A stretch of 64,000 bases of DNA, from assembly GCF_036289405.1 (NCBI RefSeq), contig NZ_JAYFFI010000001.1, positions 310,001 to 374,000 of the forward strand, in the 5' to 3' direction. This document shows positions 42,159-51,269 of the stretch, piece after piece. The translations under genes were made by a program, and so were the position numbers. The number at the start of each line of letters is the position of its first letter. The stretch's first letter is position 1. The stretch comes from Pseudoramibacter faecis (GTDB lineage Bacteria; Bacillota; Clostridia; Eubacteriales; Eubacteriaceae). The notes beneath the pieces were generated by a model that made no database searches, was not told the DNA's origin, and saw nothing but the letters and a program-made list of their open reading frames with translations.

Positions 42159-42856
42159 TGCGGGCCTTCTCGCCGGGGCGAATCCGCCTGGGCGCCTTGG
42201 ATGATTGCGTCACAGCGCGCCATCAAATCCGCCGGCAAATCGCCGATGGCTTTTTGGGCTGCAAGTCTTAAAAACCGAATCTTGCCATACCCCCGGGTGC
42301 CGCTTCCCCCAAGATAATCCATCTGGAGCAGGCGCATTCCCTCCGCCAATGTCGCCATATCCGCTTCGATTTCTTCGGAATCGCTTTCTCTGTCCAGGTC
42401 GTAAATTAAATTGAGATCAAAGATCGACCCGCGGACAACCCGCTCCAGCTGCCGGGGATTGGCCACCGCCGTCGCCCGGTTAATGGTGTTTTCAAATTTA
42501 ATTTCCACCATGCTCGAAAGCCCCCGATCCCGCAGCTCCTTTTCATTGGCCAAAAACAGATCCGAAAAAATCAGGCGGCTGCGGCGTACGTTGTTCTTTT
42601 GTGCCGAACCGAATAACCGCAAAATCCGCTCGTCGTCGTAATCCGGCGTTTTCGCCAACGTCTCGTTGTATTCTCTGGCCAACAGCGCGCGCATCTTCCC
42701 TTTTAAAGAGCTGCCCGGAATCATCGGCAAGTTGGTGTGCACATCGCGCACCACCGGCGCATCCACCGCGCCAATCGCCGCGAACGCCGTGCTGCCGCCA
42801 ATATGCATCCCTGTGACCACTTTGATTTGTCCTGTGATTTGTATTTTCCCAAACAT
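42155..42856 (-). CDS. csm3: Csm3, backbone subunit and target-RNA nuclease
   Basis: 233 residues. IKVVTGMHIGGSTAFAAIG and AVDAPVVRD include D32, the conserved catalytic Asp for target RNA cleavage every six bases; LPMIPGSSLKGKMRALLA and YLGGSGTRGYGKI complete the RAMP signatures. ATG 42856 with GGGGGAGC upstream is chosen over a longer frame that would overlap csm2. Confidence 0.95.
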   Translation of the reverse strand: MFGKIQITGQIKVVTGMHIGGSTAFAAIGAVDAPVVRDVHTNLPMIPGSSLKGKMRALLAREYNETLAKTPDYDDERILRLFGSAQKNNVRRSRLIFSDLFLANEKELRDRGLSSMVEIKFENTINRATAVANPRQLERVVRGSIFDLNLIYDLDRESDSEEIEADMATLAEGMRLLQMDYLGGSGTRGYGKIRFLRLAAQKAIGDLPADLMARCDAIIQGAQADSPRREGPQ

Positions 42857-42869
42857 TTTGCTCCCCCGT

Positions 42870-43268
42870 TTATTGATCTTTGCCGCCGTAATATCTGTGA
42901 TAGGCCACCAGGGCCTCCATGTATCGGCTGAACAGCATAAAATTCGAGCGTTTGCCGTCGATTTCTTCCACAATGTCAATCAGTTTTGCTGTTTCAACAA
43001 AATTTTTTACCTTTTGGTCCCGGCCGGCATCGTATAAAAACCGCACTTTCAGATAAGCGATGCGCCCCTTGATCGAATCGGATAGGTCTTCTTTCCGAAA
43101 ACTCCGCACATCGTTATCAATCGCACTGATTAGTGACAATAAATTCCTGATCTGCGTTGTTGTAACCATGCCAATGAATTTTCCTTTTTTATCTTTCTGC
43201 TTTTTTGACTCTTTTATGGCATTGTCCGCTTTATCCACATAATTCGCTTCATTAATGATTTTCATCAC
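42870..43268 (-). CDS. csm2: Csm2, small effector subunit
   Basis: About 131-132 residues, all helical and basic at the N-terminus; TTTQIRNLLSLISAI and the C-terminal FMLFSRYMEALVAYHRYYGG are the Csm2 signature. It lines the target channel in several copies. GTG 43268 (GGGAGG nine bases upstream) and ATG 43265 are both possible starts. It overlaps the preceding frame by about 17 bases. Confidence 0.93.
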   Translation of the reverse strand: MMKIINEANYVDKADNAIKESKKQKDKKGKFIGMVTTTQIRNLLSLISAIDNDVRSFRKEDLSDSIKGRIAYLKVRFLYDAGRDQKVKNFVETAKLIDIVEEIDGKRSNFMLFSRYMEALVAYHRYYGGKDQ

Positions 43269-43602
43269 TTTGCTGTTCCTCCCTTGTTAAATAAACATAA
43301 ATATAAATCGCGGTTTTAAGCTGTCTGGTATCTTCCGCGTTCTGAACCCACCTGACAATGCACGTTTCAAAACGCGCATAGGCTTTCTTGATCTCTTCCG
43401 AAGCTTTTTGATCCGGCTCCAGCCGGGCCAACAGATAAACCAACCGGGCAAAATTAATTTTGCCGCCGTTCATCCTGTCGCCGTTCATCCTGTCGTCGTC
43501 CACCCTTCGGATCAAATCGAGCATGCGATACAAGAAGGCCTTCCCCCGCTCTTCCGTGCGGTCAAAGAAAGCCCTCAGCACGCGAAGCTTCTCGCCGATC
43601 AC
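43252..43602 (-). CDS. Detached C-terminal helical domain of Cas10 (Csm1)
   Basis: 116 residues if started at GTG 43602. EKLRVLRAFFDRTEERGKAFLYRMLDLIRR and INFARLVYLLARLEP, seen as helices, match the C-terminal D4 domain that normally completes Cas10. It is in the same reading frame as cas10 and separated from it only by TAG (43621-43623) and six sense codons. A weak AAAGG precedes the GTG. Either reinitiation supplies the domain in trans, the TAG is read through, or cas10 is a recent mutant. A short DRMNG DRMNG duplication lies in a loop. Confidence 0.8.
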   Translation of the reverse strand: MIGEKLRVLRAFFDRTEERGKAFLYRMLDLIRRVDDDRMNGDRMNGGKINFARLVYLLARLEPDQKASEEIKKAYARFETCIVRWVQNAEDTRQLKTAIYIYVYLTREEQQSDENH

Positions 43603-43620
43603 TTGCCTTTCAAAACTCTC

Positions 43621-45699
43621 CTAGTCGGTGGTGCCGTCGCTGACGGTCACCGCGCCATCGTCGCCGGGTTCCGAATGGGTTTTGCCATCGTCGAAAATCG
43701 TCACGGCGTTTTTCCCCGGGTAATGCTTGGATTGATCTTCCAGCGCCGCCACTTCTTCGGCCATGGCGCTGATGGGATATTTGGGCGGATAGACGCCAAT
43801 GCCCGCCGACAGCGTCAAGGTGCCGTCGCTGTAGTCCGCAAGGGCGTTTTTTAAATCGATCGCGAGGGCGATCACCTGATCCCAGGCGCCGACGATAAAA
43901 ACATCGTCGCCTCCGGAATACACAATCGTCGCCGCACGCTGCTCAGGACGCGCGTCTGTCAGCGAAAATTGGGGAGACGCTAAAATTTTGTTGATATAAA
44001 ATTTGAAAAACAGCGATAACTGCCGGGACAAGGTCGCCGTCCGCGACAACGTCACGTAGCGGTTTTGATTTGCCGGGTCATTGAAGCCTGCAACAAAGCT
44101 GTGCCCCAGATTGTCGACATCCGCCCGCAAGACGGCGATGCGCCGGATGCCCTGCGCCTGTTTGGCAAAAGCCTCGAAGGTGTCACCGGTGGTATAATCC
44201 CCCGTCCATAGCTTTGTGGCCAGTCTTTCGCCCGTAAGCATTTGATTTTTACCGTAAACCCGCACGAAATCCGGGTCGTCTTGAATGATGGCTTTAACGC
44301 GCGATTCCTTCTGCGCCGCGTGGAGAACGCCATCAAAAGGCAGCGGCACCCCCGCTGCGCCCGCACCTTTTGCTTTGATGATATAAAAGAAATGATCGTA
44401 CAGCACATGGGCCGACAACTGTTTGAGCGCCTCGCACATGGCGCATCGCCCGCTTTCATTCACGCTGCCGATACGCTTGCACACCACACATTCGCGGGCG
44501 TAGTCTTTCTTTTTCTGATGATTGAGCGCCATAATAGCCTTCGCCGAATAGCGCTGCATTTTCTGCCCCGAAAGTTTGGACGAAAGTTCACGAAACAACT
44601 TCGCATAACGGCCTTCCCCTTTCGGCTCGTTACAAAGCGCGTTGCTGCTGCAGGGCACATAGCCGCCGGCGATATAAAGCGCGGTGTCGAATTGTTCCAA
44701 AAACCACCGATTGGCCGAGGCGAGGCAATTATCAAACGTCTCTTTGACCGGCTCCGTGTTGGGCAGCAGCAGGTAGCAATGGCCCCCGCCGGCATAAATC
44801 ACATTGCAGCGCGTCAGGGAAAGCCGCGCAAGCAGCGAATCGACGATGTGCTCCACAAGCAAGTCCAAATAGAAGGAGCGGGCGCGGAGCATCCGAAGGG
44901 CATCCTCGGACGTAATGGTGTAAATAAAATCCTGAATGCCCGACAGATCCAGCGAGGCCAGCAAAAAGACATCTCGGTCGTAAAACGACGCAGCCTGCTT
45001 GAAAAGAACCTCCCGATAATCCTGAATGGCTTGGGCTTTTAAATACTGACCGATGCAGGCGGCCATCGCGCCGGTCATCTTCATGTGGTCGTAAAGGGAA
45101 ATATCCGGGACTTCCCCTTTAGCCGTCGACGATGGAATGAACGAGAGATTGGCTTCAAGCGCTTCCAGGATGGAATTGATATAATCCTGCGGCTGACCCC
45201 AGTTGATGCCCCGCAGATGGTCCGTTATGCCGGCCATGATCTGGTTGTATTGCTCCCGGCTGAAAACCGCTTTTTCCACCACCGGAACATTGATCTGAGC
45301 AGCCGTGTGATCCGCCCCGACCGGCAAAATTCCCGGGGAATACCATTTGTCGCCGTGGTTGCCGTTCAGCAGATTAAAAACCGGCTGCAAAGGCGTCTGC
45401 TGACTGAAACCAAATTCCACCTGCGTCTTTTTTCTCCGGTCGGCGGCCGAGGCCATGTTGTCCGCCATATAAACAATATAGGCCGGCGCATCCTTCGCGA
45501 GCGCCGCTGCATTTAAGGCATCGCCGTGGTGATAGCGAACACATGCCAGCAGGTCGGCATCTTTCACGCCAATGCTTTCTTTTAAAAAAGCATATCCCAG
45601 CTCCGAATGAGTTCTTCTTTCTTCCGCCTGCCGATAAACAACCTTGCCGATATCGTGCAGCAAAGCCCCGATAACCAAGCTGATTTCACAATGATTCAT
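43621..45699 (-). CDS. cas10: Cas10 (Csm1), lacking its C-terminal domain
   Basis: 692 residues. The HD nuclease motif is LLHDIGK (H15-D16) with RYHHGD later; a zinc ribbon lies around CVVCKRIG...CAMCEAL; and the cyclase palm motif is SGGDD (596-599). It makes cyclic oligoadenylate on target RNA binding and cuts DNA. Only 93 residues follow GGDD, whereas typical Csm1 has about 160-170, and the missing helical domain is encoded in frame just after the TAG. ATG 45699 lies inside the end of cas6. Confidence 0.94.
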   Translation of the reverse strand: MNHCEISLVIGALLHDIGKVVYRQAEERRTHSELGYAFLKESIGVKDADLLACVRYHHGDALNAAALAKDAPAYIVYMADNMASAADRRKKTQVEFGFSQQTPLQPVFNLLNGNHGDKWYSPGILPVGADHTAAQINVPVVEKAVFSREQYNQIMAGITDHLRGINWGQPQDYINSILEALEANLSFIPSSTAKGEVPDISLYDHMKMTGAMAACIGQYLKAQAIQDYREVLFKQAASFYDRDVFLLASLDLSGIQDFIYTITSEDALRMLRARSFYLDLLVEHIVDSLLARLSLTRCNVIYAGGGHCYLLLPNTEPVKETFDNCLASANRWFLEQFDTALYIAGGYVPCSSNALCNEPKGEGRYAKLFRELSSKLSGQKMQRYSAKAIMALNHQKKKDYARECVVCKRIGSVNESGRCAMCEALKQLSAHVLYDHFFYIIKAKGAGAAGVPLPFDGVLHAAQKESRVKAIIQDDPDFVRVYGKNQMLTGERLATKLWTGDYTTGDTFEAFAKQAQGIRRIAVLRADVDNLGHSFVAGFNDPANQNRYVTLSRTATLSRQLSLFFKFYINKILASPQFSLTDARPEQRAATIVYSGGDDVFIVGAWDQVIALAIDLKNALADYSDGTLTLSAGIGVYPPKYPISAMAEEVAALEDQSKHYPGKNAVTIFDDGKTHSEPGDDGAVTVSDGTTD

Positions 45700-46453
45700 G
45701 TCTTCTCTGCCTTTCTTCAATCAAACGCATCGCACCCATGCCCATGGCTGATTTCACGCCTATACCGGAAAATTCGCCGAATTCTGCCAGCATCCGCGCA
45801 TATTTCGCCATGGCAGAAGCGCCCTTCACCTTGATGGCCACCGTCCCCATAAAAGCGGGGATCACCATGCCTTCCATCGGAAATTTCACGCTTCGCAACC
45901 GATATTTAACGATCTCGCTTTCTCGGCACAATTGTTCCAGCGTCTTTTCATCCGCCATCTCGACCGTATCGCTTGAAGCGCTGTATTTTTGCATCAGGCT
46001 CTGAAAGATCAACCGCACATCCGGAAAAATTTGATAACGCCCATTTTGTTTAAACGCCGTCGCCGATTGAAAGACCAGATTCAAATAGCGGCTGTAATCC
46101 CTTTGATAAAAGTGCGCCAATAATTTTTCCTGGGGTATTTCCCGATAGGCGCGGCCTAAAACCGAAATGGTCATTGGTTTGCCTGTCAGTTCAAATTCTG
46201 AGATATTCCGCGATAAAATCGGTTGAATGATTTGTTCATTCGCTTTTTGATTGGTCGTTCGAATATGCCACCGCCACCGCTCATTTTCGCGCAAAAGGCA
46301 CTGACTGTAAGGATGGCGCTGCTGCCGGTGCAGGGTCTGGGCGTCGTTTGAATCGATCCACGTCATCAAAACGCCTTGCAAATTCGACGACTGATAATAA
46401 CCAAAATTCGGGCTGTCGGCTTTTAAATCTAAAATGAGTTCTGATAACATCAT
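45686..46453 (-). CDS. cas6: Cas6 crRNA-processing endoribonuclease
   Basis: About 255 residues. Two RAMP-like ferredoxin folds, with the Gly-rich loop GEFSGIGVKSAMGMGAMRL near the C-terminus, as in type III Cas6. It cuts the repeat to leave the 8-base 5' handle on crRNAs. The start is ATG 46453 or 46450. It is the first gene of the cas operon. Confidence 0.92.
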   Translation of the reverse strand: MMLSELILDLKADSPNFGYYQSSNLQGVLMTWIDSNDAQTLHRQQRHPYSQCLLRENERWRWHIRTTNQKANEQIIQPILSRNISEFELTGKPMTISVLGRAYREIPQEKLLAHFYQRDYSRYLNLVFQSATAFKQNGRYQIFPDVRLIFQSLMQKYSASSDTVEMADEKTLEQLCRESEIVKYRLRSVKFPMEGMVIPAFMGTVAIKVKGASAMAKYARMLAEFGEFSGIGVKSAMGMGAMRLIEERQRRHESL

Positions 46454-46476
46454 TTCTCTCACATTCTTTTAGGCTA

Positions 46477-46504
46477 ATCATATTTTAACATAAATGGTTT
46501 GCAA
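46477..46504 (-). promoter_or_regulatory. cas operon promoter
   Basis: Minus strand TTGCAA (46504-46499), 16 bases, TATGAT (46482-46477), about 25 bases before cas6. Confidence 0.6.
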
Positions 46505-46576
46505 CAAAATATAAATTTAATTCCCCGAATCATTGCTCGTTTTTGCCCAAATTTACGAAATCTCATCTTCGCCTAC

Positions 46577-46601
46577 AAAAAAAACAGACCCGAAGGTCTG
46601 C
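46577..46601 (-). terminator. tRNA operon terminator
   Basis: CAGACC-TTCG-GGTCTG followed by T8 on the minus strand; separates the tRNAs from the cas operon. Confidence 0.92.
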
Positions 46602-46612
46602 GATCTCTCCAC

Positions 46613-46688
46613 TGGAGCCTTTGACCAGATTCGAACTGGTGACCCCCACCTTACCACGGTGGTGCTCTACCAACTGAGCTACAAAGGC
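46613..46688 (-). tRNA. tRNA-Thr (anticodon GGT)
   Basis: Acceptor GCCTTTG / CAAAGGC, anticodon stem CCACC / GGTGG with loop GTGGTAA, and encoded CCA. Confidence 0.95.
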
Positions 46689-46712
46689 GCGCGTTATGAA
46701 TTTTTAAAAAAA

Positions 46713-46797
46713 TGGTGGGGAAAGATGGATTCGAACCATCGTAGACTCAGTCAACGGATTTACAGTCCGCCCCCTTTAGCCACTCGGGCATTTCCCC
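46713..46797 (-). tRNA. tRNA-Tyr (anticodon GTA)
   Basis: Class II tRNA with long variable arm; acceptor GGGGAAA / TTTCCCC, anticodon loop CTGTAAA, and encoded CCA. 24 bases upstream of tRNA-Thr in the same unit. Confidence 0.95.
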
Positions 46798-46860
46798 ATG
46801 CTTGTCGGAACTTCTATATCATACAAGACCGACCATCCAAAGTCAAGCACAAATTCATCA

Positions 46861-46899
46861 AAAAACAAAAAAGAGAAGGCCGGGCAAACCGGTCTTCTC
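46861..46899 (-). terminator. Transaldolase terminator
   Basis: GAGAAGACCGG / CCGGCCTTCTC (one mismatch) followed by a TTTTTTGTTTTTT run on the minus strand. Confidence 0.85.
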
Positions 46900-46910
46900 G
46901 GGCATAAACC

Positions 46911-47564
46911 CTATTCGCCAAAAACGGCGATGTAGTCCTTCTTGAAGTTTTCGATGCCGCGGTCGGTCAGCGGATGGGCGATCATCTGATCGATCACCTT
47001 CATCGGCACGGTGCAGATATCCGCTCCGGCCGCCGCGCAGTCGACGACGTGCATCGGGTGGCGCACCGACGCGGCGATGATTTCCGTCCCGATGCCCTGC
47101 ACGTCAAAAATTTCCGCGATGCTCGCCACCAGCTCGACCCCGTCGGTGGAGATGTCGTCCAGACGGCCGAGGAACGGCGAGACATAAGCCGCGCCGGCCA
47201 TGGCCGCGAGCAGCGCCTGTCCGGCGGAGAAAATCAGCGTGACGTTGCAGCGGATGCCTTCGGCCGAAAGCACCTTGGTGGCCTTGAGCCCTTCGGCGGT
47301 CATCGGGATCTTCACCACCATGTTCGGGTGAATCTTCGCGATTTCGCGCCCTTCGGCGATCATCCCTTCGGCATCGGTGGTCGTGGCTTTCACCTCGCCG
47401 GAAATCGGCCCGTCGACAATCGACGTGATTTCTTTGATGACTTCGTTAAAATCGCGGCCTTCCTTCGCGATGAGCGACGGGTTGGTCGTGACCCCGCAGA
47501 TCACGCCCATATCGTTGGCCTTGCGGATGGCGTCCACATTGGCGGTGTCCAGGAAAAATTTCAT
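46911..47564 (-). CDS. tal: Transaldolase (TalC / fructose-6-phosphate aldolase type)
   Basis: 217 residues from MKFFLDTANV. VTTNPSLI is the family signature, and the Schiff-base Lys lies in VVKIPMTAEGLKA. The compact form works in the non-oxidative pentose phosphate pathway. It follows the two transketolase subunit genes, forming a pentose phosphate operon. ATG 47564 has AGGAG eight bases upstream. Confidence 0.94.
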   Translation of the reverse strand: MKFFLDTANVDAIRKANDMGVICGVTTNPSLIAKEGRDFNEVIKEITSIVDGPISGEVKATTTDAEGMIAEGREIAKIHPNMVVKIPMTAEGLKATKVLSAEGIRCNVTLIFSAGQALLAAMAGAAYVSPFLGRLDDISTDGVELVASIAEIFDVQGIGTEIIAASVRHPMHVVDCAAAGADICTVPMKVIDQMIAHPLTDRGIENFKKDYIAVFGE

Positions 47565-47658
47565 AATACACACTCCTCGTATTTCAATTCACGCCCCAAT
47601 CGGCGATTTTGGCACAATTTAAAACGGCTGCGGCGAATGCCGAAACCGTTTTTCTGTT

Positions 47659-48594
47659 TTACTTGCGGGCGATGGCCGCCTTGGCCGCCGCCACGATGCG
47701 GTCCGCGGTGAGGCCGTAATGCTCGAGCACTTCGAGCGCCTTGCCGGACTGGCCGAATGCGTCGTCGATGCCGACCTTTTCCACCGGAGCGGGCGCCGTT
47801 TCGGCCAGCACTTCGCACACGGCGCCGGCGAGCCCGCCGATCACGGAGTGTTCTTCCGCGGTGACGATGGCGCCGGTTTCCCTGGCGGCGGCCACGATGA
47901 CCTCGCGGTCGATGGGCTTGATAGAGCCCATATTGAGCACCCGGGCGTGAATGCCTTCGGCGGCCAGGCGTTCGGCGGCATCGAGGGCGCGCTCCACCAT
48001 GAGACCGATGGCCATGATGGTGACGTCGCTGCCTTCGCGCAGAATCACGGCTTTGCCGAGCTCAAATTGATAGTCCTCGGGCAGGATCACGTTGGCCGCC
48101 AGACGGCCGAGACGGAGATAGACCGGCCCGTCGACGGCGATGGCCGCGTCCATCATGCGGCGGGTTTCGGTGGCGTCCGCCGGGACGAGCACCGTCATGT
48201 TGGGCAGCACGCGCATCAGCGCAATGTCTTCCACCGACTGATGGGAGCCGCCGTCCTCCCCGACGGAAACGCCGGAGTGGGTGCAGGCCACCTTCACGTT
48301 GAGCTTCGGGTAGCAGATGCTGTTGCGGATGATTTCGAAGGCGCGGCCGGCGCCGAAAATCGCAAAGGTGCTCGCGAAGGGAATTTTGCCCGTCGTCGAG
48401 ATCCCGGCGGCCATGCCCATCAGATCGCATTCGGCGATGCCGGCGTTAAAGTGGCGTTCCGGAAAGGCTTTCTTGAAGATCCCCGTCTTGGTCGCTCCGG
48501 AAAGGTCCCCGTCGAACACGACGATATCCGGATTTTCTTTGCCGAGTTCTACTAAATAATTGCCATAGGCTTCTCTTGTCGCTTGTTTTTCCAT
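47659..48594 (-). CDS. Transketolase, C-terminal subunit
   Basis: 311 residues from MEKQATREAYG; it carries the pyrimidine-binding domain (FDGDLSGATKTG, FNAGIAECDLMGMAAG, HSGVSVGEDGGSHQ) and the C-terminal domain (IGLMVERAL...). Together with the N-terminal subunit it transfers two-carbon units using thiamine diphosphate. Split transketolases are common in anaerobes and archaea. ATG 48594 is chosen because AAGGAG is ten bases upstream, while ATG 48603 lies only one base from it. Confidence 0.94.
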   Translation of the reverse strand: MEKQATREAYGNYLVELGKENPDIVVFDGDLSGATKTGIFKKAFPERHFNAGIAECDLMGMAAGISTTGKIPFASTFAIFGAGRAFEIIRNSICYPKLNVKVACTHSGVSVGEDGGSHQSVEDIALMRVLPNMTVLVPADATETRRMMDAAIAVDGPVYLRLGRLAANVILPEDYQFELGKAVILREGSDVTIMAIGLMVERALDAAERLAAEGIHARVLNMGSIKPIDREVIVAAARETGAIVTAEEHSVIGGLAGAVCEVLAETAPAPVEKVGIDDAFGQSGKALEVLEHYGLTADRIVAAAKAAIARK

Positions 48595-48624
48595 GAGGCT
48601 CATACTCCTTGTTCGAAAATCCGA

Positions 48625-49431
48625 TTATGCCAAATCCTTCAGCGCCTGCTTGACCTCTTCGGCGTTCGGGCCCTTGCCGTGCCAGCCGACCTGATTTTCC
48701 ATGAAGGAAACGCCCCTGCCCTTGACCGTCTTGCAGACGAGCACGGAGGGCTTGTCGGTGCAGGCTTCCGCCTGGTTAAGCGCGTCGCGCAGCTGATCGA
48801 AGTCGTTGCCGTCGGCCACGTCAATCACGTTCCAGCCAAAGGCCGCAAATTTTTCATCAATCGGATACGGACTCATGACCTCGGAGATCGGCCCGTCGAT
48901 CTGCAGGTTGTTGTTGTCCACAAAAGCCGTCAGATTCGACAGGCCGTAATGAGCCGCGGCCATCGCCGCTTCCCAGATGATGCCCTCTTCGATTTCGCCG
49001 TCGCCCAGCAGCGCATAGGTGTGCCATTTGGCCCCGTCGATTTTCGCGCCCAGCGCCATACCGACCGCCGTGGAAAAGCCCTGGCCCAGCGATCCGGTGG
49101 ACATATCCACCCCCGGCACGTGATCCATGGCCGGATGCCCCTGGAGCATCGCGCCCAATTGTCGCAGATGATTGAGCTCTTCTTTGGGGAAGAAGCCCTT
49201 TTCGGCCAGCGTGGCATAAAGCACCGGCGCCGCGTGCCCCTTGGACAGCACAAAGCGGTCGCGATCCGCCTTTTTCGGATCCGCGGGGTCCACATTCATC
49301 TTTTCGTAATAAAGCAGGGTCAGAATTTCCACTGCGGATAGCGATCCGCCGGGATGGCCGGATGCCGCCTTCCCCGTGCTTTTAACGATGTCTCTGCGAA
49401 TTTCCTTTGCAATAGCTTTCAGATCTGCCAT
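48625..49431 (-). CDS. Transketolase, N-terminal subunit
   Basis: 268 residues from MADLKAIAKEIR. GHPGGSLSAVEILTLLY, SKGHAAPVLYATLAEKG and the thiamine-diphosphate motif LGDGEIEEGIIWEA...VDNNNLQIDG are present. Partner of the following gene. AAGGAG lies seven bases before ATG 49431. Confidence 0.95.
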   Translation of the reverse strand: MADLKAIAKEIRRDIVKSTGKAASGHPGGSLSAVEILTLLYYEKMNVDPADPKKADRDRFVLSKGHAAPVLYATLAEKGFFPKEELNHLRQLGAMLQGHPAMDHVPGVDMSTGSLGQGFSTAVGMALGAKIDGAKWHTYALLGDGEIEEGIIWEAAMAAAHYGLSNLTAFVDNNNLQIDGPISEVMSPYPIDEKFAAFGWNVIDVADGNDFDQLRDALNQAEACTDKPSVLVCKTVKGRGVSFMENQVGWHGKGPNAEEVKQALKDLA

Positions 49432-49488
49432 AAAACGCTCCTTCTCTTGCAATGCTTGCCGGTTCACAACCGCCGACGTCCCACACTT

Positions 49489-49767
49489 TTATTCTTCCTC
49501 GCCAAATCCGTTTTCGGCCAAAGCGGCCAGGGCCTCCACCGCGGCCTCTTCGTCGTTGCCATTGGCGGTGATCACCATCTCGGCGCCCTTGGACAGTCCC
49601 ATGGCCATCACCGAAATCACCGATTTGGCATTGCCCACGCGGGTTTCGTCCCGCGCATCTGCAATGGCAATGTCCGATTCAAAAACGACGGCTTCCCGGC
49701 AAAAGTTGGCCGCCGGTTTCGCGTGAAGGCCGGTTTTATTGATGATTTTAACGGTTTTGCTGTACAT
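49489..49767 (-). CDS. ptsH: HPr phosphocarrier protein
   Basis: Ninety-two residues. KTGLHAKPAANF holds the phosphorylated H15; NAKSVISVMAMG holds S49, at the place of the regulatory Ser46, so HPr kinase control is possible. It carries phosphate in the sugar phosphotransferase system and could serve the DhaM-like protein at 58664. It lies 57 bases upstream of the transketolase genes. Confidence 0.94.
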   Translation of the reverse strand: MYSKTVKIINKTGLHAKPAANFCREAVVFESDIAIADARDETRVGNAKSVISVMAMGLSKGAEMVITANGNDEEAAVEALAALAENGFGEEE

Positions 49768-49911
49768 AGCAATACTCCCTTTAACTTTTGTTCATTATAC
49801 ACTCTCCCCATTTTCACTGTCAAAAGAATCGCACGGGGAGAGACGCACTTTTCTTTAATTTCCTTTTTGGCTTTGGTGAAATTATTTTCACATTTTTTTC
49901 AGCCGTTTATT

Positions 49912-50460
49912 TTAATGGATGACGTCCGATTTGCGCAGCGCGTCCAGCTCGGTAAAGACCCCGCCTTCAATCTGGTCGCCCAGCCGCTGATGCTGCGCCG
50001 CTTCCGCCTCGCTGTCGCGGCGGGGCGCCGTCCCACCGATCTCGTCCATCTCCTGAATCAGCTCCCGGGATGAGATCCGCACCGCGCCGCTTCCCAGCAC
50101 CATCTGCTGCACCGCGCCGTCGGAGGTTACCACCGCCACCTGGATCCGGCTGCAGCGGCGCTTCGCCGGGGTGTCGCCCAAAAGCCTGACCACGCGCCGT
50201 TCGATATAGGCGTCGGCGGTGATTTCCCGGCCGGTGAACACCACCGTGATCCCCGAACGCTTTTCCTCCCGGGTTTTCGGATCCTCCTGGGCATAGGCGT
50301 CGAAGACGAGCACGGTTTCACAGCCCCTGAAGCCGCTGTAATTCGCCAGGCGGTGAATCAGCGCGTCCCGCTCGTCCTCCAGATCAAAGACAGCCCGCTT
50401 TTCAAGCTCCGCGCGCTGATAAATCACGTTATAGCCGTCAACGATCAAATAATGGTTCAC
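49912..50460 (-). CDS. NYN-domain ribosome-associated endoribonuclease Rae1/YacP
   Basis: 182 residues. YLIVDGYNVIYQ, VFDAYAQED and VVTSDGAVQQM mark the NYN (PIN-like) nuclease fold of YacP, which cleaves mRNA in the ribosomal A site. The conserved order RlmB-YacP supports the call; they overlap by four bases. Confidence 0.9.
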   Translation of the reverse strand: MNHYLIVDGYNVIYQRAELEKRAVFDLEDERDALIHRLANYSGFRGCETVLVFDAYAQEDPKTREEKRSGITVVFTGREITADAYIERRVVRLLGDTPAKRRCSRIQVAVVTSDGAVQQMVLGSGAVRISSRELIQEMDEIGGTAPRRDSEAEAAQHQRLGDQIEGGVFTELDALRKSDVIH

Positions 50461-51269
50461 GATGGGACCCCGCGGCGCTGCCTGGCGGCCTCGGCCATCA
50501 GAATCCCCGCCGCTACCGAGGCATTAAAGGAATCGATGCTGCCGTAATTGGGGATCGACACCGTAAAATCGCAATGCTTTTTTACGTTGGGACCGATGCC
50601 TTTGCCCTCGCTGCCGATGACCAGCGCGAGTTTCCCGGTGAAATTCTGCGTATAATAGGGTGCGCCGTCCATATCCGCGGCGGCCACCCAAAAGCCCCGG
50701 GCCTTGAGCGCCTCGATGCAGCGGGAGAGATTGCCGACCTTCACCATGGGCGTCGCGTTCATCGCCCCGGCCGAGGCCTTCATCGAAACGGCCGTCACCG
50801 AAGCCGAGCGCCGGTCCGGAAAAATCACGGCCGCTGCCCCGCAGAGGTTGGCCGAGCGCACAATTGCGCCGAAATTGTGGGGATCGAGCACGTGATCCAT
50901 GACGACGACAAAGGCGTCCTCCCCCGTGGCCTCGGCCGCCGCGAGCACAGCCTCAAGGGTCTGATAGGCAAAGGGGGCCATTACCGCCGCGATGCCCTGG
51001 TGGTTTTCGCCCTCGGCCAGGGCGTTAAGCTTCGCCTGATCCACCGAGTGCACGATGATGCGCCGCTTCTTGGCCTGCTCGATGAGATCGCCCAGCACGT
51101 GATCGCGGTTGCCACGCATCACGTAGAGCTTGTCGATCTGGCGGCCGGCGCGCAGGGCTTCCCGCACTGGATTCTTGCCGACGATCACGAAGCTATCGGC
51201 GCTTTCGCTGCGCCCGCGTTTATCGAATTTATTTGGGGGCGTTTGCCCCGGATGCCGTTTTTGCTTCAT
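50457..51269 (-). CDS. rlmB: 23S rRNA 2'-O-methyltransferase (RlmB / TrmH family)
   Basis: 270 residues. An N-terminal substrate-binding domain (GKNPVREALRAG) precedes the SPOUT domain with DPHNFGAIVRSA, LVIGSEGKGI and IPNYGSIDSFNASVAAGI. It methylates a ribose in 23S rRNA. ATG 51269 has GGAGG eight bases upstream. The start overlaps the previous methyltransferase gene by about 40 bases. Confidence 0.9.
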   Translation of the reverse strand: MKQKRHPGQTPPNKFDKRGRSESADSFVIVGKNPVREALRAGRQIDKLYVMRGNRDHVLGDLIEQAKKRRIIVHSVDQAKLNALAEGENHQGIAAVMAPFAYQTLEAVLAAAEATGEDAFVVVMDHVLDPHNFGAIVRSANLCGAAAVIFPDRRSASVTAVSMKASAGAMNATPMVKVGNLSRCIEALKARGFWVAAADMDGAPYYTQNFTGKLALVIGSEGKGIGPNVKKHCDFTVSIPNYGSIDSFNASVAAGILMAEAARQRRGVPS

